From CF-162 sp963667205 (lineage in GTDB: Bacteria > Chloroflexota > Dehalococcoidia > SM23-28-2 > RBG-16-64-32), in contig OY762959.1 in assembly GCA_963667205.1 (NCBI GenBank), positions 2,294,001-2,358,000 of the forward strand: a stretch of 64,000 bases of DNA, given 5' to 3'. Of the stretch, positions 52,328-59,928 are shown piece by piece; position 1 is the first letter of the stretch, and each line of letters opens with the position of its first letter. Below the pieces are notes generated by a model. The model did not search any database, had not been told where the DNA came from, and saw only the letters and a program-made list of their open reading frames with translations. A program made the translations under genes and the position numbers.

Positions 52328-52804
52328 ATGGACGATCGAAGTGAGAGCCGAGGAGCGCACTGGCCCTTTGTCTTCGGCGCCGCCATCGGCGCCTGCCTGA
52401 CCGCGATCGCCGCCGGCATCATCATCTGGTCGCCCTGGTCGGGTGACGGTGGCGCGGCTGAGGCGGTTCAGGCAGATACCTCGACCACGGCCGCGCCTAC
52501 GCAGCTTCTCCCTGGCGAGGCCGAGGCCGCCACCCTCGACTACATTTACAGCAGGCCGCAGACAGTCATCGCCAAGTGGATCGACCGCGGCTTTGAGATG
52601 ACCTGCTCCGCCGGAGATCAGGACGGCGATCGATGGATCGTTGAATGCTCTGCAGCCAATACGTCGTTCGATCTACGGAAGGACGGCTATCACACTCGGA
52701 CGATTGAGCAATGGGGCATCTTCGAAGTCGCATCGGACGGGGCAGTCAACTCGTTGACGGTCTACTGCGAGAACTGGGCGAGTGACCCGCTCTTTTGCCC
52801 GTGA
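52328..52804 (+). CDS. Hypothetical single-helix membrane protein
   Basis: A 158-residue protein with one N-terminal membrane helix (~13-35), a short Ala/Thr linker, and an external domain with three cysteines (MTCSAGDQDGDRWIVECSA, VYCENW). No family recognised. A GGGAG site precedes the ATG by 9 nt. Confidence 0.65.
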   Translation: MDDRSESRGAHWPFVFGAAIGACLTAIAAGIIIWSPWSGDGGAAEAVQADTSTTAAPTQLLPGEAEAATLDYIYSRPQTVIAKWIDRGFEMTCSAGDQDGDRWIVECSAANTSFDLRKDGYHTRTIEQWGIFEVASDGAVNSLTVYCENWASDPLFCP

Positions 52805-52919
52805 CGCCCATCTAACTCCACGCTAACCAGCCGTCCCGTCCGTATACGGAACGCTCAGTTAGCAGGTAGCCGGGCACGTTCTAATACGCGGTAAGATGTG
52901 CCAGCAGGAGGAAGTGGCG

Positions 52920-53540
52920 ATGGCTGACCGGACGACCGGGACAAACGGAGCGTGGGTTGACCTCTCGCACGTCGCCGGCCTCTACTCGGCGATACGCGCG
53001 GCCGATATGCGGCACCCGTATGACTTCGGCTTCATGCCGGCGATGGCCCGACTGATCGCGGCGCACGGTCGCATCGGCCAGGCGTTCAGAGCGCTCTTTT
53101 CGCAGATCATGTTCGCGCCGGAAGGCGAACTCACTCGCCACGAGCGGGAGATGGTGACGGCGGTGGCGGCGTCGGCTCAGGACTGCTTCTACTGAACGCA
53201 ATCTCACGCAGAGTTTCTGCGTGTCGAGGGCGGATCGCGAGAGCTGGCGGAGGCGATCAAGGGCAGGCGCTGGGCCGACCTGGACCTGACCGAGCGGGAG
53301 CGGGCGCTCTGTGCGATTGCGGAGAAGATGAGCGCCACGCCGACGCGCATGGTGCCGGAGGACTGGGAGCCGCTACGGGCGCTCGGGTTCGGCGATCAGG
53401 AGTGCCTCGAGGTGGGGCACATCGTCGGCATCTTCAACTACCTGACGCGGATGGCCGACGGCTTCGGCCTGCAGCTCGACCCGGAGACGACGGAGGCTTC
53501 GGACTCCGGCGAAACGCTCAGCCGCCCGCCCGGCGCCTGA
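52920..53540 (+). CDS. Peroxidase-related AhpD-like selenoprotein (UGA read as Sec at residue 92)
   Basis: Two in-frame segments are separated only by TGA 53193-53195. Read through, the 206-residue protein is a peroxidase-related member of the AhpD/CMD family: LTRHEREMVTAVAASAQDCF, then CFY-U-TQSHAEFLR, and DLTERERALCAIAEKMSATP in the helical remainder. The UGA stands for the second cysteine of the CxxC...H centre (Cys89, Sec92, His96), identical in layout to the gene at 20935-22035. A perfect 7-bp hairpin begins 9 nt after the UGA. It should reduce peroxides with thiol donors. AGGAGGA sits 7 nt before ATG 52920, with a TAAGAT box at 52892. Confidence 0.86.
53205..53223 (+). promoter_or_regulatory. 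Putative bacterial SECIS hairpin of the peroxidase-related selenoprotein
   Basis: CACGCAG pairs perfectly with CTGCGTG around loop AGTTT. The loop starts 16 nt after the UGA and its second base is G. Confidence 0.7.
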
Positions 53541-53542
53541 CG

Positions 53543-54238
53543 TCAGCCCCGTAAAGCCGCGACAACGCGGTCCGGGTAGTTGGAGCAGATGCCGTCGACG
53601 CGCTGCTCGATGAGCTTCGCGATCTGCGCCGGCTCGTCCGCCGTCCAGGAGTAGAGGGCGAGGCCGCTGCGCCGGCAGTCCTCGGCGATGCGCTCGTCGA
53701 TGCCGAGGAAGAAGACGCTTACGCCCTGGGCGCCGATCCTCAGCGCGCGCTCCCGCATCGCCGGCCACTTGCCGGCGCCTTCCGCCGCGACGAGGAGCGC
53801 GCAGGGGATGCGCGGATCGGCGGCGCGCATGCCATCGAGCGCTTTCGGGAAGAACGACCAGCACATTACGTCGGCGGCGGCGTCGGCGCTGCTCACGACC
53901 CCGGACACCTGCTCCTCGGCGCCGGGCTGCTTGATCTCCGTTACCAGCAGCACTTTGCCCTTCGTGATGCCGATCACCTCGGCCAGCGTCGGCACCGGTT
54001 CGCCGCCGGCGTCGAGGCCGCGCAGCTCATCCAGAGTGAGGTCCGCTACGGCGCCTTCGCCGTCGGTCGTCCGGTCGACGGTGGCGTCGTGCATGAGCAC
54101 AGGCACACCGTCGGCGCTGGCCTGGACGTCGATCTCGATCGCCTCGGAACCCAGCTCGATCGCCGCGCGAATGCCCTGCAATGTGTTCTCGGGCGCGTGG
54201 CCGCCGCAGGCAGCGTGAGAGATCACGAGCGGGCGCAT
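53543..54238 (-). CDS. Glycerophosphodiester phosphodiesterase
   Basis: A 231-residue GDPD TIM barrel: ISHAACGGHAPENTLQGIRA (catalytic His and Glu region), AIEIDVQASADGVPVLMHD with metal ligands, and the C-terminal VDGICSNYPDRV. The usual HRG is replaced by HAACGGHAPENT, a known variant. It splits glycerophosphodiesters to sn-glycerol-3-phosphate. No signal peptide, so cytosolic. I start at ATG 54238, 6 nt after TATACT, instead of the longer upstream frame. Its stop is 2 bp from the selenoprotein stop on the other strand. Confidence 0.93.
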   Translation of the reverse strand: MRPLVISHAACGGHAPENTLQGIRAAIELGSEAIEIDVQASADGVPVLMHDATVDRTTDGEGAVADLTLDELRGLDAGGEPVPTLAEVIGITKGKVLLVTEIKQPGAEEQVSGVVSSADAAADVMCWSFFPKALDGMRAADPRIPCALLVAAEGAGKWPAMRERALRIGAQGVSVFFLGIDERIAEDCRRSGLALYSWTADEPAQIAKLIEQRVDGICSNYPDRVVAALRG

Positions 54239-54244
54239 GCCCGG

Positions 54245-54250
54245 AGTATA
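54245..54250 (-). promoter_or_regulatory. -10 box of a leaderless GDPD promoter
   Basis: TATACT, 6 nt, then ATG 54238, with no ribosome site. The box lies within the 3' end side of the upstream gene region. Confidence 0.5.
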
Positions 54251-54281
54251 GGTGACGGCGATCGGGGCGCGGAAGAAGGCG

Positions 54282-54920
54282 CTAAGCGGCTTCCGGAGCG
54301 CCAACGGGACCTGTAGGGAGGGCGCTCACCATGTCGATGCGCTTGGCCTCTACCTCCGTCGCCAGGTCGCGGGCGACCAGCGACAGCTCGAAGCGGTGCG
54401 GTGACGTTGCCATCTTGGGCGGCTCTGTCTCGGCGAGGCGCGAAAATACGCTCTGCGCCATGAAGCGAATGGCGACGCGCCAGTTGAGCGCGGGCTCAGA
54501 GGTGGGGTCAACGCCGTGGTCGCGGCAGTAGATGGCGCAGGCGCGCTCGATCTCAGAGTCGAGGCGCTGGGCGAGGACGTGGTGGGTGGTGGCGGCCATC
54601 GACGGATCTTCCCGGGGGAAGGCGAACGACAGCGCGTGTTTGATGGCGCCGATGACGGAGTAATCCGGCTCACCTGAGTCCATCTGGACGTTGAGGCGCC
54701 TTTGCTGGGCCAGGAATAGCGACAGGACATACACCTCGTGCGAGTTGATCGGCAGGCCGCGCGGTAGCACCCGGATCACGCATTCGGCCCAGGCGCGCAC
54801 CTGCTTGTCCAGCCGTTCGCCACAGCGCTGCACACGCCGCAGCTCGCTCTCATTTTCCGGTATGTAGAGCCCGTCGAAGTGGTCCAGGCTCGTCGCATCG
54901 TCGGACGTGAAATCTGCCAT
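54282..54920 (-). CDS. Hypothetical protein
   Basis: A 212-residue soluble, mostly helical protein that I do not recognise. Notable segments are RRVQRCGERLDKQVRAWAEC, HEVYVLSLFLAQQRRLNVQ and RFMAQSVFSRLAETEPP. No signal peptide or membrane helix. A clear GAGGAG site supports the ATG. It lies just upstream of the GDPD gene on the same strand. Confidence 0.7.
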   Translation of the reverse strand: MADFTSDDATSLDHFDGLYIPENESELRRVQRCGERLDKQVRAWAECVIRVLPRGLPINSHEVYVLSLFLAQQRRLNVQMDSGEPDYSVIGAIKHALSFAFPREDPSMAATTHHVLAQRLDSEIERACAIYCRDHGVDPTSEPALNWRVAIRFMAQSVFSRLAETEPPKMATSPHRFELSLVARDLATEVEAKRIDMVSALPTGPVGAPEAA

Positions 54921-55037
54921 TCTATGCTCCTCAGTAGGTATGAGGAGGTCCGGTCGGGCGCCGTTACCGGGAGATCAAGAGCGCCCGGTTAACGTTGCGT
55001 AGACGCCCGGAGGCTTATCGGTAAAGCGGACGTGCGA

Positions 55038-55043
55038 TAGAAT
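55038..55043 (+). promoter_or_regulatory. -10 box upstream of the GH1 glucosidase
   Basis: TAGAAT lies 52 nt before ATG 55096; the leader carries an AAGGAG ribosome site at 55081-55086. Confidence 0.45.
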
Positions 55044-55095
55044 TGGCGACCAATCGATATTGCTGCGCCCCTCACAGTCCAAGGAGAAGTTCTAG

Positions 55096-56397
55096 ATGGC
55101 CGACGATCTGATATTTCCCGACGGTTTCTTCTGGGGGACGGCGACGTCTTCGCACCAGGTGGAAGGGAACAACCGGAACAACCAGTGGTGGGCCTGGGAG
55201 CAGGCGAGCGGGAACATCAAGGACGGCACCGTCTCCGACATCGCCTGCGACCACTACAACCGCTTCGCTGAAGACTTCCGTCTGAGCCGCCAATGGGGCC
55301 ACAACGCGCACCGCTTCTCGATCGAATGGAGCCGCATCGAGCCGGAAGAGGGCCGCTGGGACGAGAAGGAGGTCGAGCACTATCGCCGGGTCCTGGAATC
55401 GCTGCACGAAAGCGACCTCGTCCCGTTCGTGACGCTGCACCACTTCACGAATCCGACACGGTTCGAGGAGATGGGTGGCTGGACGAACGAGCGCGCGCCG
55501 GAGTTACTCGGTCGTTACGCCGGCTACCTGGCGGCGCAGTTCGGCGATGCGGTGCCGTACTGGCTCACGGTCAACGAGCCGCCGGTCCTGCCCGCCGCCA
55601 GCTACATCGCCGGCGTTCACCCGCCCGCCAAGCGAGACTTCGGGCTGGCGATGCAGGCCGCGCGTCACATCCTGATGTCGCTCGGCACGAAGCACAACGC
55701 GATCCGCGAGAACGCGCCGCACAATCCGAAGATCGGCCCCGTGATCAACATGACGTACGCGATGCCGGCCAGCGACTCGGACGAGGACAAGGCTGCGGCG
55801 CGGCTGATGGACCAGTACTGGAACGCCTACTGGCTCGACGGCATCCGGGACGGCGTCATCGGGGCGCCGGCCGGTGACGGCGAGGAGGTGCCGGGGCTGA
55901 AGGGCGCCTGGGATATCGTTGGCCTGAACTACTACTCGCGCTCGGTCGTCGCGCAGGGACGCGGCGTCATGGGCCTGCGGCAGGTCGCGCCCGCGCCGGA
56001 CGCCGAGACGAGCACGATGGGCTGGGAGGTCTACCCGGAGGGGTTCTACCAGAGCATGATGCGCCTCAAGGACTACGATGTGCCTGTATACATCACGGAA
56101 AACGGCATCGGCACGGACGACGACGAGCAGCGCATCAGCTACCTCGTCCGACACTTCAAGCAGGTGCACCGGGCGATGGCGGACGGCCTCGACGTCCGTA
56201 GCTACCTGCACTGGTGCCAGCAGGACAACTTCGAATGGGCGGAGGGCTTTCGTCAGAAGTTCGGCCTCTTCGCCACCGAGGAGGGCACGCTCAACCGCAT
56301 CCCGAAAGAGAGCGCGCGCTTCTTCAAGGACGTGGCGGAGAACGACCGCGTGCCGGCCGCGCTGGTCGAGAAGTACTCCGGCAAGTGGACCGCATGA
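55096..56397 (+). CDS. Glycoside hydrolase family 1 beta-glucosidase-like
   Basis: A 433-residue GH1 TIM barrel. N-terminal FPDGFFWGTATSSHQVEG, acid/base Glu in LTVNEPP, nucleophile Glu in YITENGIGT, and the C-terminal FEWAEGFRQKFGLF region are all present. It hydrolyses beta-glucosides or beta-galactosides; no signal peptide, so intracellular. The YbhB lipoprotein gene overlaps its stop as ATGA. Confidence 0.95.
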   Translation: MADDLIFPDGFFWGTATSSHQVEGNNRNNQWWAWEQASGNIKDGTVSDIACDHYNRFAEDFRLSRQWGHNAHRFSIEWSRIEPEEGRWDEKEVEHYRRVLESLHESDLVPFVTLHHFTNPTRFEEMGGWTNERAPELLGRYAGYLAAQFGDAVPYWLTVNEPPVLPAASYIAGVHPPAKRDFGLAMQAARHILMSLGTKHNAIRENAPHNPKIGPVINMTYAMPASDSDEDKAAARLMDQYWNAYWLDGIRDGVIGAPAGDGEEVPGLKGAWDIVGLNYYSRSVVAQGRGVMGLRQVAPAPDAETSTMGWEVYPEGFYQSMMRLKDYDVPVYITENGIGTDDDEQRISYLVRHFKQVHRAMADGLDVRSYLHWCQQDNFEWAEGFRQKFGLFATEEGTLNRIPKESARFFKDVAENDRVPAALVEKYSGKWTA

Positions 56398-56945
56398 GAC
56401 GCTGGCTAATCGTCGTCGCCGCCCTCGCAGCCGTCGCTGTGGCCTGCGGTGGTGATGATGACGGCGGCGCCACCGCGACCGGGTCCGCGATCGGCCCGAT
56501 CGTCTTCACCAGCGGCGCGTTCTCATCCGGTGGGGCGATCCCGATCGACTTCACCTGTGACGCCGAGAACCTCTCGCCCCCGCTCAACTGGCGACAGCTG
56601 CCCGAGGGCACGCGGTCCCTGGCGCTGACGATGGACGATCCGGATGCCAACCGCTTCGTGCACTGGCTGATGTACAACATCCTGCCGGAATCGAGGGGGC
56701 TGGGGGCCGACACCTTCCCGGATGAAGAGCTTGACGATGGCTCGTTGCAGGGCGTGAACAGCCGCGGCGAGATCGGCTACACGGGGTCGTGCCCTCCGTC
56801 CGGGGAGCACGAATACGTCTTTCGGCTCTACGCGCTGGATGCCAAGATTGATCTTGCGGCCGGTGCGACGCTGGCCGCGGTGGAGGCGGCGATCGCCGAC
56901 CACGTGCTCGCGCTGAGCGAACTTGTGGGGACGTACAGCCGCTGA
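56394..56945 (+). CDS. YbhB/YbcL (PEBP, Raf-kinase-inhibitor-like) lipoprotein
   Basis: A 183-residue lipoprotein: signal ending AVAVAC, then a PEBP domain with IPIDFTCDAENLSPPLNW, LTMDDPDANRFVHWLMYNI, GYTGSCPPSGEHEYVFRLYA. The PEBP fold binds anions or lipids; bacterial function is unclear. The start ATG 56394 overlaps the glucosidase stop. Confidence 0.92.
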   Translation: MRRWLIVVAALAAVAVACGGDDDGGATATGSAIGPIVFTSGAFSSGGAIPIDFTCDAENLSPPLNWRQLPEGTRSLALTMDDPDANRFVHWLMYNILPESRGLGADTFPDEELDDGSLQGVNSRGEIGYTGSCPPSGEHEYVFRLYALDAKIDLAAGATLAAVEAAIADHVLALSELVGTYSR

Positions 56946-57001
56946 GCGGGGCGCCGGCGGTGTGCCGGTTCCGCCCGTAACGCTGGGAGCAAACGGAGCC
57001 G

Positions 57002-58534
57002 CTACAGCTCGCCGTCGAGGCCGGCGGCCTCTGCGATCGCCTGCTTCAGCGACTCACTGAGCTCGCCGCGCTCCGCCGTCATCGCGTTCGCGCCCGCCAG
57101 GTGGCCGTGGTGAACAGTACCGACGAAGCGCTGCTGGTAGACGCTGAGGAACGCCCGGACAGCCGTAGGATCGAACTGGGAGCCGCTGTTGCGGAGGACT
57201 TCCGCCAGCGCCTCTTCCGCGGGCATGGCGTTGCGATAGGTACGGTCGGAGGGCATGGCGTCAAAAGCGTCGGCGATCGAGAAGATTCGCGCACCTAGCG
57301 GGATCTCATCGCCGCCCAGGCCGCGTGGGTATCCGCCGCCGCCGTAACGCTCGTGGTGGCAGAGGACGATCTCGCCGGCCGTCTTCAGGAAGTCGATCTT
57401 GAGAAGGATCTCGTAGCCTGCCGCGGCGTGACTGCGCATCGTGTGCCATTCAGCGTCGGTCAGGGCGCCGGGCTTGCGCAGGATGCTGTCGGGCACGGCG
57501 ATCTTGCCGACATCGTGGAGCAGCGCGCCCCAGGAGATGTTGCGCCATTCATCGGTGTCCTTGTCCAGGCCCATCTCGTCGGCGATCGCCAGCGTCAGGT
57601 CGGCGACGCGCTCGGAGTGACCGCCGGTCTCGCTGTCGCGCGCGTCGAGCGCCGCGGAGAGAGAGCGCAGGGTGCCGTCGTAGGCGTTGCTCAGGCGGTC
57701 CATGGCGTCTGTCACCTGGCTGTGCGCTTCCTGCAGCTGACCGTGTGCGTGGCGGAGGTCGAGTACGTTCTTGGTTGTTCGGTCCAAGTACTGCTTGATC
57801 GAAAGGCGCATCATCAGCGGCGGCGCGACGAAGACGGCCAGGCCCCAGATGCCCATCGCCTGGTGCGCGGCGACGACGGCGGTACCGATCGCCGCCAGGA
57901 TGACGTAGTGCGGAAGCAGCCAGGGGAAGTGCTCCGCCCAGACTTTCGGCAGCGAGGAGCGGCTGCTGAGGCCGATGGCGGCGGCGACCAGCAGCGTGTT
58001 CACGGCGAAGTTGACGCAGCCGGCGATCGTCGCCGGGATCAATACCTGCGGCCATTCCAGCGTCCGGCCGGTGTTGTAGGTCTCGGGCATAACGGCTGCC
58101 GCGGCTGCCGCGGCCAGCATCAGCGCCCCGAAGTTGAAGGCAGTCTTGCGGATCGGCCTCCCGTGGGCCGAGGCGAGGATCGCCAGCGGCACGACGATGG
58201 CGAGGCCGGGCATTCCGGCGCCGATAACGGTCGCGAAGATCGGCACGATAGCCAGGGAGACGCGGCTGTCGCCATAAAGGCTCATGTCGGCGCGCTCGGC
58301 AAGGATAGCGAGGGCGGCCATCGCCGCGACCAGCTGCCAGTTGAGGCCGTCAGCCGCGAGCACGCCACCGTACACGACGAGCGCCACTCCTGCCGCGAAC
58401 GTCGTGAAGACGAGGACGTTGAGGACGAAGCCGTTAGCGCCGCCGGGCGATTCCGGCGACTCGGCGGGCCTGGCGGGGCGTCTTACGGAGGGGACGAAGC
58501 CACGCTGTAGGGTTACTCCAAATGTCTGCATCAT
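57002..58534 (-). CDS. HD-GYP domain protein with N-terminal membrane sensor
   Basis: A 510-residue protein with about eight N-terminal membrane helices (to ~245), a short coiled linker, and a C-terminal HD-GYP domain: GHSERVADLTLAIADEMG, LLHDVGKIAVPDSIL, HHERYGGGGYPRGLGGDEIP and SIADAFDAMPSDRTYR. The GYP motif appears as GGYP within the HHERYGG stretch. It probably degrades cyclic di-GMP in response to a membrane signal. No ribosome site is obvious before the ATG pair. Confidence 0.94.
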   Translation of the reverse strand: MMQTFGVTLQRGFVPSVRRPARPAESPESPGGANGFVLNVLVFTTFAAGVALVVYGGVLAADGLNWQLVAAMAALAILAERADMSLYGDSRVSLAIVPIFATVIGAGMPGLAIVVPLAILASAHGRPIRKTAFNFGALMLAAAAAAAVMPETYNTGRTLEWPQVLIPATIAGCVNFAVNTLLVAAAIGLSSRSSLPKVWAEHFPWLLPHYVILAAIGTAVVAAHQAMGIWGLAVFVAPPLMMRLSIKQYLDRTTKNVLDLRHAHGQLQEAHSQVTDAMDRLSNAYDGTLRSLSAALDARDSETGGHSERVADLTLAIADEMGLDKDTDEWRNISWGALLHDVGKIAVPDSILRKPGALTDAEWHTMRSHAAAGYEILLKIDFLKTAGEIVLCHHERYGGGGYPRGLGGDEIPLGARIFSIADAFDAMPSDRTYRNAMPAEEALAEVLRNSGSQFDPTAVRAFLSVYQQRFVGTVHHGHLAGANAMTAERGELSESLKQAIAEAAGLDGEL

Positions 58535-58727
58535 GATTCAGAGACGAGGCGAACCCGCCTGTCCACCTCATACGACGAGGCCCGCGGGGGTAGCGTTGCT
58601 GACCGGGAGAATCGCCGGGATGGGGCCGTGTACGGGTGGGACCGCACCCGGGCCGCGTTTAACCGAAAGTTCACCGTTCTGGCACAGGCGCCGCCTCCGT
58701 TCGTTCCGGACGGGTGCGGACGGGCGC

Positions 58728-58733
58728 TACAAT
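58728..58733 (+). promoter_or_regulatory. -10 box of a leaderless GT2 promoter
   Basis: TACAAT is followed by 7 nt and ATG 58741, the same as at 2055-2068. Confidence 0.55.
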
Positions 58734-58740
58734 GAGGCGG

Positions 58741-59928
58741 ATGAAGACAGCCGAAGAGCCCGCACAGGCCGCCCCCGCCGGCCCTCTCGATGTCTCGGTG
58801 ATCATCCCCTGTCTCAACGAGGAGGCGACGGTGGGCGATTGCGTGACGAAGGCGCGCGCCTGGCTCAGCGAATCCGGCCGCACCGGCGAGGTCATCGTCG
58901 TCGACAACGCCTCCACGGACGGCACGGCCGAGGCGGCGCGCGCGGCCGGCGCCCGCGTGATCGCCGAGCCACGCCGCGGCAAGGGCAACGCCTTCCGCAC
59001 GGGCGTCCGCGGATCGCGCGGCCAGCTGATCGTGATGTCGGACGGCGACGGGACTTACGACCTGAGCGATCTCGATCCGGTCGTCCGGCCGCTGGAGGAT
59101 GGCTACGACATGGTGATCGGCAACCGGCTCCAGGGCGAGATGGAGGGGCGGGCGATGCCATGGCTGCACCGGCGCGTCGGCAATCCGCTATTCGGGGCGC
59201 TGATCAGCGTAATCACACGCAGGACCTTCGGCGACGTGCTCTCCGGCCTCCGGTCGTTCACCCGGGAGGCGTGGGAAACGATGTCGCCGGCGGCGGTGGG
59301 GTTCGAGCTGGAGTCGGAGATCTGCCTGCGCGCCGGCCGCAACGGGATGCGCGTCGCGGAAGTGCCGGTGCCGTACGGCGTCCGGCGCGAGCCGAGCAAG
59401 CTGCGTGGCCTCACGCACGGTTGGGCGATCGCGCGCTTCATCATCCTGGAGAGCGCGGACCTCATCTTCATCTACCCGGGTCTCATCGCGATCGTCCTCG
59501 GAATCCTGTCGCTCGCCACAGGTGTTGCCTACAGCGACGGCGTGGACGTTGGCTCCGTGAGCTGGCAGCCGGTGTTCGCCGGAGGCATCCTCGTGCCGGG
59601 CGGGATCTCTTTTCTGACGTTGGGCATCGCGACGAAGTGGCTGGCGTGGCGCCGCGGCGTCGCCCGATCCGGTCGCGTCGTCCGTGCGCTGCGGGACGAG
59701 TCGCTTCCGGTCGGTGACTATTTCCTGCTGTCGGGCGTCGCGTCGCTGATCGCCGGCGTCGCCCTGGACGCCTACCTTCTCTGGACGTGGGCGAGCGACG
59801 ACCCGGTCGGCCTGGCGCTGGGTTGGGGCGCGGTGGCGCAGACGCTCGTCGTGTCCGGCTTCAGCCTCATCGTGGCGGCGGTGCTAATCGACGTGTTACG
59901 CGCGAGCCAGCGAAGCGACGAGGATTAG
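58741..59928 (+). CDS. Family 2 glycosyltransferase with C-terminal membrane helices
   Basis: A 395-residue GT2 enzyme: VSVIIPCLNEEATVGDCV, VVDNASTDGTAEAA, MSDGDGTYDLSDL (DxD-like) and SGLRSFTREAWETM, followed by four membrane helices. It resembles dolichyl/polyprenyl-phosphate sugar synthases. ATG 58741 is supported by the -10 box 7 nt upstream and by lack of a ribosome site. Convergent and 4-bp overlapping with the membrane glycosyltransferase gene, and near a GtrA gene, so the three may form one polyprenyl-sugar system. Confidence 0.93.
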   Translation: MKTAEEPAQAAPAGPLDVSVIIPCLNEEATVGDCVTKARAWLSESGRTGEVIVVDNASTDGTAEAARAAGARVIAEPRRGKGNAFRTGVRGSRGQLIVMSDGDGTYDLSDLDPVVRPLEDGYDMVIGNRLQGEMEGRAMPWLHRRVGNPLFGALISVITRRTFGDVLSGLRSFTREAWETMSPAAVGFELESEICLRAGRNGMRVAEVPVPYGVRREPSKLRGLTHGWAIARFIILESADLIFIYPGLIAIVLGILSLATGVAYSDGVDVGSVSWQPVFAGGILVPGGISFLTLGIATKWLAWRRGVARSGRVVRALRDESLPVGDYFLLSGVASLIAGVALDAYLLWTWASDDPVGLALGWGAVAQTLVVSGFSLIVAAVLIDVLRASQRSDED

